From the IMG/VR virus record IMGVR_UViG_3300006733_000007, positions 1 to 37,127 of that record: a stretch of 37,127 nt of DNA, one strand, 5' to 3'. The notes under the pieces are model-generated. The model was not told where the DNA came from. It searched no databases and saw nothing but the letters and a program-made list of their open reading frames with translations. Position 1 is the stretch's first letter; each line of letters opens with the position of its first letter. This stretch comes from a virus. Positions 31,226 through 37,127 of the stretch are shown here, one piece after another. The translations under genes were made by a program, and so were the position numbers.

Positions 31226-31592
31226 ATTGCCTCCTTTGGTTGTTCCCACTATTCAGGTGATAAGCCATGGACTTGACCGCTGACTCCTCCCACTCCATCA
31301 CATCTGAGATGGAGGCTCCCAGCCAGAATGCACACTCCTGTAACCTCCTGCAGTCAATATCCACTGAGATGACAATGACTTTCTCCCTTGGTTTGAGTTG
31401 TTGGATTGCCCTGTCTATATCTGCCTTGAGCTGGAGGGGGTATTCAAAAGGTGCCTTGGCTGTCCCTCTCCCCTTTTTCCCCTGAGAACCTGCATCTCCA
31501 TCCCCTCCCATGGGATTCTTGCCCTCCTCAAGGAGGTCATAGTTAGCCATTAGCCTCCTGAGCAACCCCACTGAATAGTCTCTCTTTCCCAT
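31197..31592 (-). CDS. Sigma-70 region 4-like / ArpU-type regulator candidate
   Basis: 131 aa. ADIDRAIQQLKPREKVIVIS followed by QECAFWLGASISDVMEWEES has the length and spacing of a region-4 HTH (helix, turn at LGAS, recognition helix). Phage proteins of this sort (ArpU family) control late transcription. It sits at the end of the early block, fitting a late-gene activator. Similarity is judged by pattern only. ATG overlaps the upstream stop (TGATG). Confidence 0.55.
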   Translation of the reverse strand: MGKRDYSVGLLRRLMANYDLLEEGKNPMGGDGDAGSQGKKGRGTAKAPFEYPLQLKADIDRAIQQLKPREKVIVISVDIDCRRLQECAFWLGASISDVMEWEESAVKSMAYHLNSGNNQRRQYGKGRQNQG

Positions 31593-31921
31593 CAGGGCTG
31601 GTTTTCCTGCCTGATTTTCGTCTGGTCAAACTTGACACTGCTGGGCAGAATAAGCCCTGAACCAGTCACTATCTCCTTTTTAGTTTTTTGTTGTGGAGCT
31701 GGGACAGGCATCTTGATTTGGATGATGCCATTCTGGGATGCAAAGATAAAGGCATGAATCATCCTCTCACAGTCCCTGCACAGCCCCATCTTGTTGTCCT
31801 TGCCCACCCACCTGTTGCATTCAGGGACAGGGCATCTCTTGAATTGTTCCTCCTCATGCCTGATTGGGGGCTCTTTGCCATCCCCTACAGCCTGCCTGTG
31901 CTCATCATCTCTTTTGCCCAT
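31592..31921 (-). CDS. Zinc-finger protein (109 aa)
   Basis: CPVPEC (residue 30) and CRDC (48-51) pair into a zinc site inside a short domain; the C-terminal half is extended and basic (PQQKTKKEIVTGSG). Start has GGAGC 7 nt upstream. Unknown function. Confidence 0.65.
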   Translation of the reverse strand: MGKRDDEHRQAVGDGKEPPIRHEEEQFKRCPVPECNRWVGKDNKMGLCRDCERMIHAFIFASQNGIIQIKMPVPAPQQKTKKEIVTGSGLILPSSVKFDQTKIRQENQP

Positions 31922-32090
31922 TCAATGCTCCTTTCAATATGATATTGGGTTGTCTGTGCATGGGGAACCTTGCCCCACAGTCTTGACACTTTGCCCAGAG
32001 CTTGTTCTCAGCATCCAGCTCCTCCCTCAGAATCCCATTGCATGCTGGGCACTTCCCCACACAGTTGCCTCTATTCGGAAACAGTCCCAT
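31905..32090 (-). CDS. Small zinc-ribbon protein (61 aa)
   Basis: CPACNG (14-17) and CQDCGA (35-38), a clear ribbon, with basic C-terminus (KGALNGQKR). AGGAGGTG upstream of ATG 32090. Overlaps both neighbours. Confidence 0.7.
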   Translation of the reverse strand: MGLFPNRGNCVGKCPACNGILREELDAENKLWAKCQDCGARFPMHRQPNIILKGALNGQKR

Positions 32091-32538
32091 AAGTCATCAC
32101 CTCCTCTGCCACTATTATAGCACCGGCTCCATTGTCACCCTTTGCATGGAGCCCATGCTTTTTCATCCAGTTCTGCAGCCCCCCATCTCTGGCAATCTCA
32201 ATCTGGACATCCTCCACCAGCCTGGAATAATATCTCCTCTTGAACAGCTCCCTGTTGTGCACTTGTCCATGGTGGATGCGACACAGGAGGATTCTCTGCT
32301 GAAACTTGGGGTGGGAGTCTCTCCCTTTCTTAACCTCCCCAAAGGGTTCATGGAACTCCAGATGCCCAATGCTGCCACAGACCCCTGTTTCCTCATCAGG
32401 GAACTGGCAGACACCATCACAATCAATATAAGCCTGCCTCCAGTTGGGGTGCCTCATGTTCCTGAGGGACATTCTGGTGGAGAACTTTCTCCAGTCAAGG
32501 TCTTTGTGTGGCACCGGCAATCCTCCTTGTCTGGGCAT
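32071..32538 (-). CDS. HNH-like zinc-binding protein
   Basis: The reliable part includes CDGVCQFPDEETGVCGSIGH and LEFHEPFGE, then LLCRIHHGQVHN, which has the layout of HNH nucleases (paired Cys, HxxH, C-x2-H/HH). C-terminus is helical. The start is uncertain: ATG 32538 is used here (155 aa); ATG 32454 after AGGAAC would give a shorter form. Could process DNA or be a structural zinc protein. Confidence 0.6.
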   Translation of the reverse strand: MPRQGGLPVPHKDLDWRKFSTRMSLRNMRHPNWRQAYIDCDGVCQFPDEETGVCGSIGHLEFHEPFGEVKKGRDSHPKFQQRILLCRIHHGQVHNRELFKRRYYSRLVEDVQIEIARDGGLQNWMKKHGLHAKGDNGAGAIIVAEEVMTYGTVSE

Positions 32539-32770
32539 CCTTGAGAGACTTGACATCCACATAGGATTTTCTGGCTCCATCAAGGATGAGCTCCTTGTGC
32601 TCATCCTTGATATAGTGGAGGGTGAATGGCTTGCCCCCATGCTCAAACCATCCCCTCTTGCATCTGCCACAGCTCCAGTGCTTGAGGCTCTTTGCCTCCC
32701 CCTCTTTTCTGGGCACCCTGTAGGTGTCAGTAAAGGTGTGGCAGAAAGGGCACATCTTGTTTGAGCCCAT
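32495..32770 (-). CDS. Zinc-ribbon protein (91 aa)
   Basis: CPFC (residues 7-10) and CGRC (34-37) around a TYRVPRKEGEAKSLKHWS linker, then GGKPFTLHYIKD. Start at ATG 32770 lies 2 nt beyond the previous stop; the Shine-Dalgarno is distant, so translational coupling is likely. Confidence 0.65.
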   Translation of the reverse strand: MGSNKMCPFCHTFTDTYRVPRKEGEAKSLKHWSCGRCKRGWFEHGGKPFTLHYIKDEHKELILDGARKSYVDVKSLKDAQTRRIAGATQRP

Positions 32771-32771
32771 T

Positions 32772-32975
32772 CTATTTGGCAAAGAGCTCCTCCAGCTGGT
32801 GGAGAGCTGTGACCTCATTGCTCTGGGCTATCTTGAACCCTGTCTCCATCCCCACCAGCCAGCAAATGACCTCATGCTCAGCCAGCCCTGCTGCATTTAC
32901 TGGGTCAATCCCTTGAGCCTCATATTTCTGTTGTCTGGTCTCAATCTCCTCATTGACATCATCCATGTTAATCAT
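32772..32975 (-). CDS. Hypothetical protein (67 aa)
   Basis: ATG overlaps the preceding stop (ATGA) with AGGAGGTG upstream. Acidic N-terminal helix, hydrophobic middle (VICWLVGMETGFKIA). No family recognised. Confidence 0.7.
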   Translation of the reverse strand: MINMDDVNEEIETRQQKYEAQGIDPVNAAGLAEHEVICWLVGMETGFKIAQSNEVTALHQLEELFAK

Positions 32976-33226
32976 CTGGGCACCTCCTTGAATGCTTTGA
33001 GTGGGATGACCCTCAAGACCACCCCCTTGATTTTCTGGGCAGGGAACCTGAGAGCCACAGACCTTGCTATCCTGTAGAGGTGGGGAAAGGGCTTGACCCC
33101 CTGCTTGTTGGTGTAGAGGATTTCCACCTCAAGGGTCTCATGGAACATCCTGCTCTCTGCTAGCCCCACCTTGGGCTCTTTGTGACCATCCCAGATGGGG
33201 GCTTTAATCTGAAATCTGGTTGCCAT
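32972..33226 (-). CDS. Hypothetical protein (84 aa)
   Basis: Basic, beta-rich (LEVEILYTNKQGVKPFPHLY, IKGVVLRVIPLKAFK). GGAG 5 nt before ATG 33226. No family recognised. Confidence 0.7.
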   Translation of the reverse strand: MATRFQIKAPIWDGHKEPKVGLAESRMFHETLEVEILYTNKQGVKPFPHLYRIARSVALRFPAQKIKGVVLRVIPLKAFKEVPR

Positions 33227-33491
33227 CGGACTCCACCTCTACATCACATTTTCTGGGTTTGAAAGCATCTTTTCTGTAATTGTGAGTGCTGCCTGATGTC
33301 TCTCCCCCACCAATCATGTCTCTGGAACCATCATCATATTCAAGCTCTACAGCTCCATATATACCACTGGGAGGAGCATGGAAAGTCACTCTGGTGACCA
33401 ACCTGAACTGCCTGCTCACCTGAAAAGCCTGCCTGCACCTCTTTCCCAACCACCATCTCCTGTATCTCTCCTCAAAGTCCTCTCTATACAT
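33204..33491 (-). CDS. Hypothetical protein (95 aa)
   Basis: Start at 33491 with GGAG 8 nt upstream. Very basic Trp/Arg N-terminus (RYRRWWLGKRCRQAF) suits nucleic-acid binding; acidic C-terminus. No family recognised. Confidence 0.65.
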   Translation of the reverse strand: MYREDFEERYRRWWLGKRCRQAFQVSRQFRLVTRVTFHAPPSGIYGAVELEYDDGSRDMIGGGETSGSTHNYRKDAFKPRKCDVEVESDGNQISD

Positions 33492-33975
33492 CTTGATACT
33501 CCTTTGCCCACACCACTGGATGGATAGAGATGACAGTCTGGTCAACATTTGCCTCTCTGGCTGTTGCCCTCAGGGAGAGCATGTGCCAGCAGTCATCATC
33601 AAAGAGGAGACCACAGCCAATGTCCCCATCTTTCTGGGGCAGGCATAGCCCATCCAGCCATGGTTTTACAGCTGAAATCATGCCATCCAAGTCCCTGACC
33701 TTGTATTTGCCCTTTGAGCTGGGGACAACATTGAACATGACCTCACAGTGGTATTTGAGCACAGGCATTCCTGCCTGCACCAGCATGCCCAGATAATAAG
33801 CCTCAGTTCTTGCTGTCTTTTCATGCTCACTCCTGACTGCCCAGTGCATCTTTCTCAGCTCATTGGGATAGAGCTTGGGGTCTGGTAGCCTGTAGAACCT
33901 GAAAATGAGGAGCTGCTTTCCAGTGAGCTGGATGCCCACTGCCCCCAGACCCTCCAGCTCTTGCTCTCTGGTCAT
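33484..33975 (-). CDS. RusA-like Holliday junction resolvase
   Basis: 163 aa from ATG 33975 (ATGA overlap). RDLDGMISAVKPWLDGL (residues 94-110) and LLFDDDCW (123-130) match RusA, where three Asp residues bind metal (here candidates Asp95, Asp97, Asp126-128). The usual Asn of DLDN is Gly here. RusA-type enzymes resolve branched DNA before packaging. Placed among replication genes, as in lambdoid phages. Confidence 0.75.
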   Translation of the reverse strand: MTREQELEGLGAVGIQLTGKQLLIFRFYRLPDPKLYPNELRKMHWAVRSEHEKTARTEAYYLGMLVQAGMPVLKYHCEVMFNVVPSSKGKYKVRDLDGMISAVKPWLDGLCLPQKDGDIGCGLLFDDDCWHMLSLRATAREANVDQTVISIHPVVWAKEYQDV

Positions 33976-34379
33976 CTTTTGCACACTATCCCCCAGTGCT
34001 TTTCCAGCTCCAGTGCCCAAGCAGGGGCATCTTTCTCCGTCATATACTGTGCCACCTGCCCTTTGAACAGTTCCAGAACAGCCTCCCTGTCCATTTCCAG
34101 CAGGTCATCCACCAATGCCCTCATTGCCCCCTCTCTGACCTGCTTTGCCCATACTGTCCAGCTAACAGTATTTTTAGGCTGGAATAACATCTCAGTTGTT
34201 ATGTAGGCAGAGGCAACTACTCCCCACAAAGCTCTCACCATCCCATCCTCTACAGCTACCCCTGAGGGCTTGAGAACATCCAGCATCTTGGACAGGGTAT
34301 CACTCAGCTGGGGGATGTCCTCTGGCTTGATGTCTAGCCCTATGACTGCCTCTTTGATGAGGTCTCTTTCCTCACTCAT
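33972..34379 (-). CDS. Hypothetical helical protein (135 aa)
   Basis: ATG 34379 after AAGGAGA. Long helices (PQLSDTLSKMLDVLK, REGAMRALVDDLLEMDREA). Between the helicase loader and the resolvase; could be a replication accessory factor. No family recognised. Confidence 0.65.
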   Translation of the reverse strand: MSEERDLIKEAVIGLDIKPEDIPQLSDTLSKMLDVLKPSGVAVEDGMVRALWGVVASAYITTEMLFQPKNTVSWTVWAKQVREGAMRALVDDLLEMDREAVLELFKGQVAQYMTEKDAPAWALELEKHWGIVCKR

Positions 34380-34531
34380 TTTCTGTCTCCTTTCAATATA
34401 TTGGGAGGGCAGGTGCATTCACTGCAGGGCTGCCCACATCTCCTGCAGGTGTAGAGCCTCTGGAGGGGTTCACCTTTCCAAGTCCTGAGCTGCTCCCACC
34501 TGACCTTTCTGCCACACCTGCATCTAGGCAC
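34376..34531 (-). CDS. Small zinc-finger protein (51 aa)
   Basis: Found by eye. GTG at 34531 (AAGGAAAAGGG upstream) overlaps the helicase-loader stop. Reads MPRCRCGRKVRWEQLR.. with CRCG (4-7) and CRRCGQPCSECTC (29-41), seven Cys in 51 residues, probably one or two zinc sites. Stop overlaps the next ATG. Confidence 0.65.
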   Translation of the reverse strand: MPRCRCGRKVRWEQLRTWKGEPLQRLYTCRRCGQPCSECTCPPNILKGDRK

Positions 34532-35345
34532 TGCCCTTTTCCTTTCTGAACTCCCCTGCCTCTATGACCACCACCTTGGCTCCCTCTATCCTCTGGAGCC
34601 TGCTGGCTATCATCCAGCTAATGGGGCTGTCTTTGTCCCCCTCCTCCTTGGGGAGCTGCTGGTTGGTGGTAACCACCAGAGGGAGCCCCTCCCTGTAGCG
34701 GTAATCCACAATAGCCTCCAGCCTTTCCTTGACCCAACCTGAGGGCTTTTCCCTGCCAAGGTCATCCAGCACCAGCAGACCCACCTTGCAAAAGAAATCA
34801 AACTGCTGGTGATAGGGCATGGTGCAGTCTTTGTCCATGGAGCTCCTGAGCTCATCCAGCAGGGTGGGAACATAAGCATATCTGGCTGGTCTCCCCTGCT
34901 TGAGCCACCTCTTGCAGATAGCCACAGCCAGATGGGACTTGCCCCTGTCCACATCTGCCATGATGGTCAGCCACCTGACCTCTGGGAGGTCGGATGCCAG
35001 CTTGGAGGCTGCATTCCATGCCTCCTCAGTGCTCTTGTCCCTCAGCTGATACTTGGCAAAAGTCCAGTCATTAGTTCCCTTTGGTAGCTGGCAGTATTTC
35101 AGCCATGTTGCCTCCCTGTGCTTGCTCATCCTGGTGATGGTGCACAGGCAGGGCACAGTCTTGGAGAAATCAGGCTTTCCATTCACCAATGGGTGCAGGT
35201 AACCAGTTCCCCCACAGTGAATGCACTCAGGGTCAGCATAGCCATCATGCTCCTGCTCATCCCACTGAATGCTTGAGCCTAGTTGTGAGGCTGGGGCTGT
35301 CTTTGCCCTTGGGATTATATCTCCCACCCTTTCCGGTCTGTCCAT
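34524..35345 (-). CDS. DnaC/IstB-like helicase loader ATPase
   Basis: 273 aa from ATG 35345 (AGGAGGGCAGACA leader). N-terminal zinc site CIHCGG (41-46) and CLC (66-68), as in DnaC-type loaders. P-loop position reads ADVDRGKSHL (130-139): the first Gly is Ala and the loop has only one Gly before Lys136. Walker B LLVLDDL (190-196), sensor-like TTNQ (226-229). No helicase gene is visible, so it probably recruits host DnaB to the phage origin. Confidence 0.85.
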   Translation of the reverse strand: MDRPERVGDIIPRAKTAPASQLGSSIQWDEQEHDGYADPECIHCGGTGYLHPLVNGKPDFSKTVPCLCTITRMSKHREATWLKYCQLPKGTNDWTFAKYQLRDKSTEEAWNAASKLASDLPEVRWLTIMADVDRGKSHLAVAICKRWLKQGRPARYAYVPTLLDELRSSMDKDCTMPYHQQFDFFCKVGLLVLDDLGREKPSGWVKERLEAIVDYRYREGLPLVVTTNQQLPKEEGDKDSPISWMIASRLQRIEGAKVVVIEAGEFRKEKGSA

Positions 35346-36369
35346 TGTCTGCCCTCCTTTTCCTCTGAATATCCTTGGCAATCCTCATCCAGTTCCAGAT
35401 TTGCTGAGCTGGTCTTGATGCCTTGGTAAGGGGCTCATCCAGCTTTCTGGCAGCCCAGAGCTTGGATTCTGCGAGCAGGTCAAGATTGGGGTGTTCTTTT
35501 TTCAGCCCAACAAGTAGCTGATAGCACTCTCCCAGACCCAGCTTGAATCCTTTGACCCCTCTCCAGAACTTGATGAGTTCCTTGTCCTTTTCTGGCAGGT
35601 TCTCAATAGCCTGTCTGGTGTCATCATCTATAATAATGGTATTGGTATTTTCTTTCCTTTTTATAGGTGAGCCTGACTTGAGCCTGCTGCTCTTACCCTT
35701 TTGGTAAGTTTTACTGGTTACCATTTCAGTAAGCTCTATTATATCAGCCTCAGAAAGCCTGAACCATTCTCCCTTGAATTGCTTGGGTTTGAATTTTCTC
35801 TTGAGTTCCAGCTCCAGAGTGGCTGCCATGGGACTCTCTTTGGTGAGTAATACTGAGAGCTCAAGGGGCATCCCTTTATAATCTGCCAGCCTTTCCTGTA
35901 GGTTCTGGGTGTAACCTATTTTATAGAGGTCATCAGGTGCCTTGAGAACATACACCCAGCCATGCTCTTTGTGACCCCTTGGTTTGTCTCCGGTATGCAG
36001 GTCATGGATATTGATACCTATGAGATACTCCAGCCTCTTTTTCCTAAACACCTTTGACCTTGAGACCCTCCACTGGTCATAATCTTTATTGAACCAGTAT
36101 CTCTTGCCATCAGTCCCAATAACCTTGGCATCAAGGAGCCACTGGAGCTCCTGCTTGATGTGGGTCTCCCCCACTCCAGCTGCCTCAAAGTCTTTCTGGA
36201 GAGGGATGACCGCATGCTTTCTGTCTGAATCACCCCTGCATCCCCAAGATAGCCTGAGGATGAGCAGGATGATGCCCAGCTGCCTCTTGGTGAAGTCACA
36301 GGACATCAGCTCCTCAAGGAGTTCATGGGCAATTCTCAGGTGGGGGTCAGTTGGCTGTGGATTCGCCAT
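35257..36369 (-). CDS. Rep_O-like replication initiator with internal T5orf172/GIY-YIG domain
   Basis: 370 aa from ATG 36369 (AGGAGG 6 nt upstream). Residues ~10-105 match phage Rep_O N-termini (IAHELLEELMSCDF, LLILRLSWGCRG, winged helix to about 85). Residues ~137-213 are a T5orf172/GIY-YIG-like unit: WVYVLKAPDDLYKIGYT, QERL, Glu near 186-188, KGEWFRL. Residues ~260-345 are a separate helical tail (ELIKFWRGVKGFKLGLGECY, QQIWNWMRIAKDI). It overlaps the loader gene by 89 nt. Initiation at an internal origin is likely; the nuclease-like domain is unexpected. Confidence 0.8.
   Translation of the reverse strand: MANPQPTDPHLRIAHELLEELMSCDFTKRQLGIILLILRLSWGCRGDSDRKHAVIPLQKDFEAAGVGETHIKQELQWLLDAKVIGTDGKRYWFNKDYDQWRVSRSKVFRKKRLEYLIGINIHDLHTGDKPRGHKEHGWVYVLKAPDDLYKIGYTQNLQERLADYKGMPLELSVLLTKESPMAATLELELKRKFKPKQFKGEWFRLSEADIIELTEMVTSKTYQKGKSSRLKSGSPIKRKENTNTIIIDDDTRQAIENLPEKDKELIKFWRGVKGFKLGLGECYQLLVGLKKEHPNLDLLAESKLWAARKLDEPLTKASRPAQQIWNWMRIAKDIQRKRRADNGQTGKGGRYNPKGKDSPSLTTRLKHSVG
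35695..35735. other. Putative origin region inside the initiator gene
   Basis: Clustered palindromic sites: CTTACC-CTTTT-GGTAAG (35695-35711), GGTTACC (35716-35722) and, on the minus strand, CTTACTGAAATGGTAA (35718-35733). DNA here and upstream to 35640 is AT-rich compared with its surroundings. Lambdoid phages keep their origin inside the O gene, which is the analogy used. Confidence 0.35.
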
Positions 36370-36571
36370 TGAGCCTCCTGTTCCTCCTCTGCCTGTAGCC
36401 CTCAACCCTGATGTCAGTGGCTACATCTGACAGGTCAACCTTGGGGGTGGGGAACCATCCACACTGCAGGCATTCAGCTTTCTCCAACCATGCCCTGAAC
36501 ACATTGCCCCCACACCTTGGGCACCTGTTTGGGATTTGCTCCTCCATGGGCAAGAACTGTGGCTTGAGCAT
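36347..36571 (-). CDS. Zinc-ribbon protein (74 aa)
   Basis: Start at ATG 36571 after AAGGAGGCACAGACA. CPRCGGN (17-20) and CLQCGW (34-37) make a zinc ribbon; the C-terminus is Arg/Asn-rich (RQRRNRRLNGE) and may bind nucleic acid. Lies between the split recombination gene and the initiator. Confidence 0.7.
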   Translation of the reverse strand: MLKPQFLPMEEQIPNRCPRCGGNVFRAWLEKAECLQCGWFPTPKVDLSDVATDIRVEGYRQRRNRRLNGESTAN

Positions 36572-36599
36572 TGTCTGTGCCTCCTTTTCAGTTGAGAAA

Positions 36600-36623
36600 G
36601 AGGGGAGGCTTTCACCTCCCCTC
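36600..36623. other. Leader hairpin before the 74-aa zinc-ribbon gene
   Basis: GAGGGGAGG and CCTCCCCTC form a perfect 9-bp stem with a six-base loop, followed on the minus strand by CAACTGAAAAGGAGGC and AGACAATG, like the early hairpin leaders. Confidence 0.7.
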
Positions 36624-36631
36624 ACAGTCAC

Positions 36632-37127
36632 CTATTCAAATGGGAACTCATCAGGGGTGAGGTCTGCCTCACTCTGCCCTGCATTCTCCGGTGGGTCTTT
36701 CTCCCCAACCCCTGCCTGCTCTTTCAGCTGCTCAAGGGTGACCCCTGACTCCACAGTCACCAGCAGTTTTTCAGCCTCCTCAGCGGTCAGCTGGCAGTCA
36801 ATCAGGGACTTGCCAGATTTCCTGAACATGATGGCAACCATCCCCCCAAGGTCAGCTGGGGCATAGTTCATGAGCTTGGCTGCAGTGGTGATTTTCTGGA
36901 TGGTCTCTGCCAGCTTTTTATTGGCTGGTGCTTTGGGTGGTTGCTTGCTGTCTGTCTTGGGCTTGGGTGAGGATGTGGTGAACTTGCCTGAATCAATGAC
37001 ATCCCTCATGTCCTCAAGGTCTTGGGTGAATATCTCAGAGAGCCTGCCCACTGACAGGGCTGCATCCACCTGTGACCTTTTCTTTGCCATCTTGAGGAGG
37101 GTATTCACCTGAGAAAAGATGTCATCA
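36632..37127 (-). CDS. Recombination-module phage protein, C-terminal part
   Basis: Continuation of the gene at 1-590 (same 123 bp at both ends). This part holds DIFSQVNTLLKMAKKR, EIFTQDLEDMRD and, after a Pro/Lys/Thr linker, two helical segments and the acidic end ADLTPDEFPFE. The final DEFPFE is similar to SSB C-terminal tips that recruit replication and repair partners. The GTG seen near 37108 is not the true start. Confidence 0.85.
   Translation of the reverse strand, partial: DDIFSQVNTLLKMAKKRSQVDAALSVGRLSEIFTQDLEDMRDVIDSGKFTTSSPKPKTDSKQPPKAPANKKLAETIQKITTAAKLMNYAPADLGGMVAIMFRKSGKSLIDCQLTAEEAEKLLVTVESGVTLEQLKEQAGVGEKDPPENAGQSEADLTPDEFPFE
37005..37127. repeat. Right copy of 123-bp terminal direct repeat
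   Basis: Identical to 1-123. Contains the middle of the split 320-aa gene. Confidence 0.95.

Noticed and set aside
1-37127. CRISPR arrays, tRNA or rRNA genes
   Set aside because: No regularly spaced repeats beyond those listed, and no cloverleaf or rRNA-like stretches were recognised by eye; a covariance-model scan would settle tRNAs.

Overview
The window is a complete circular (or circularly permuted) genome of a tailed bacteriophage with siphovirus-type tail genes. The first 123 bases recur exactly at the end, so the unit length is 37,004 bp, and a 320-codon gene reads through the joint. Every gene I can support lies on the minus strand. Shine-Dalgarno sites close to AGGAGGT and a consensus TTGACA-17 bp-TAATAT promoter point to a bacterial host. 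I cannot name the host. No integrase, recombinase or full-length repressor is visible, so a lytic lifestyle is likelier but not proven. The backbone is strongly depleted in CpG, and about half of its remaining CpGs sit inside CCGG.

The minus-strand order is as follows. A promoter at 5710-5739 reads into a block of small early genes (5343 to 1848), many preceded by a shared hairpin leader, which ends at a strong terminator (1764-1808). A second promoter with the same 15-mer (1661-1689) reads into a small XRE-type regulator and then the recombination and replication block, which crosses the contig ends. That block holds a coiled-coil phage protein, the split recombination-module protein with an SSB-like acidic tail, a Rep_O-like initiator carrying an internal T5orf172/GIY-YIG domain, a DnaC-like helicase loader, a RusA-like resolvase, a sigma-region-4-like protein, many small zinc-ribbon proteins and an HNH nuclease (30257-29979).

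Between the HNH gene and the small terminase lies an AT-richer, CpG-richer island (about 27178-29982). It carries an MT-A70 adenine methyltransferase, a PAPS-reductase/DndC-like PP-loop protein with four or more cysteines, and several Cys-pair proteins. Its gene junctions share an 18-bp motif absent elsewhere. This is probably acquired cargo linked to DNA modification, and it is the best candidate for an undescribed system.

The late block runs from 27119 to 5960: small terminase, small accessory genes, large terminase, portal fused to a MuF domain, HK97-type protease with a C-terminal extension, major capsid protein, virion proteins, head-tail adaptor, HK97 gp10-like protein, tail terminator, two paralogous tail-tube proteins, gpG/gpGT chaperones joined by a -1 frameshift at A AAA AAA G, a 643-residue tape measure, fibre and baseplate proteins, and a lysis-like cassette. 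That cassette holds a papain/transglutaminase-like protein, a TM-coiled-coil protein and a two-TM holin candidate. It ends at a terminator (5829-5866). I see no tRNA, rRNA or CRISPR array.
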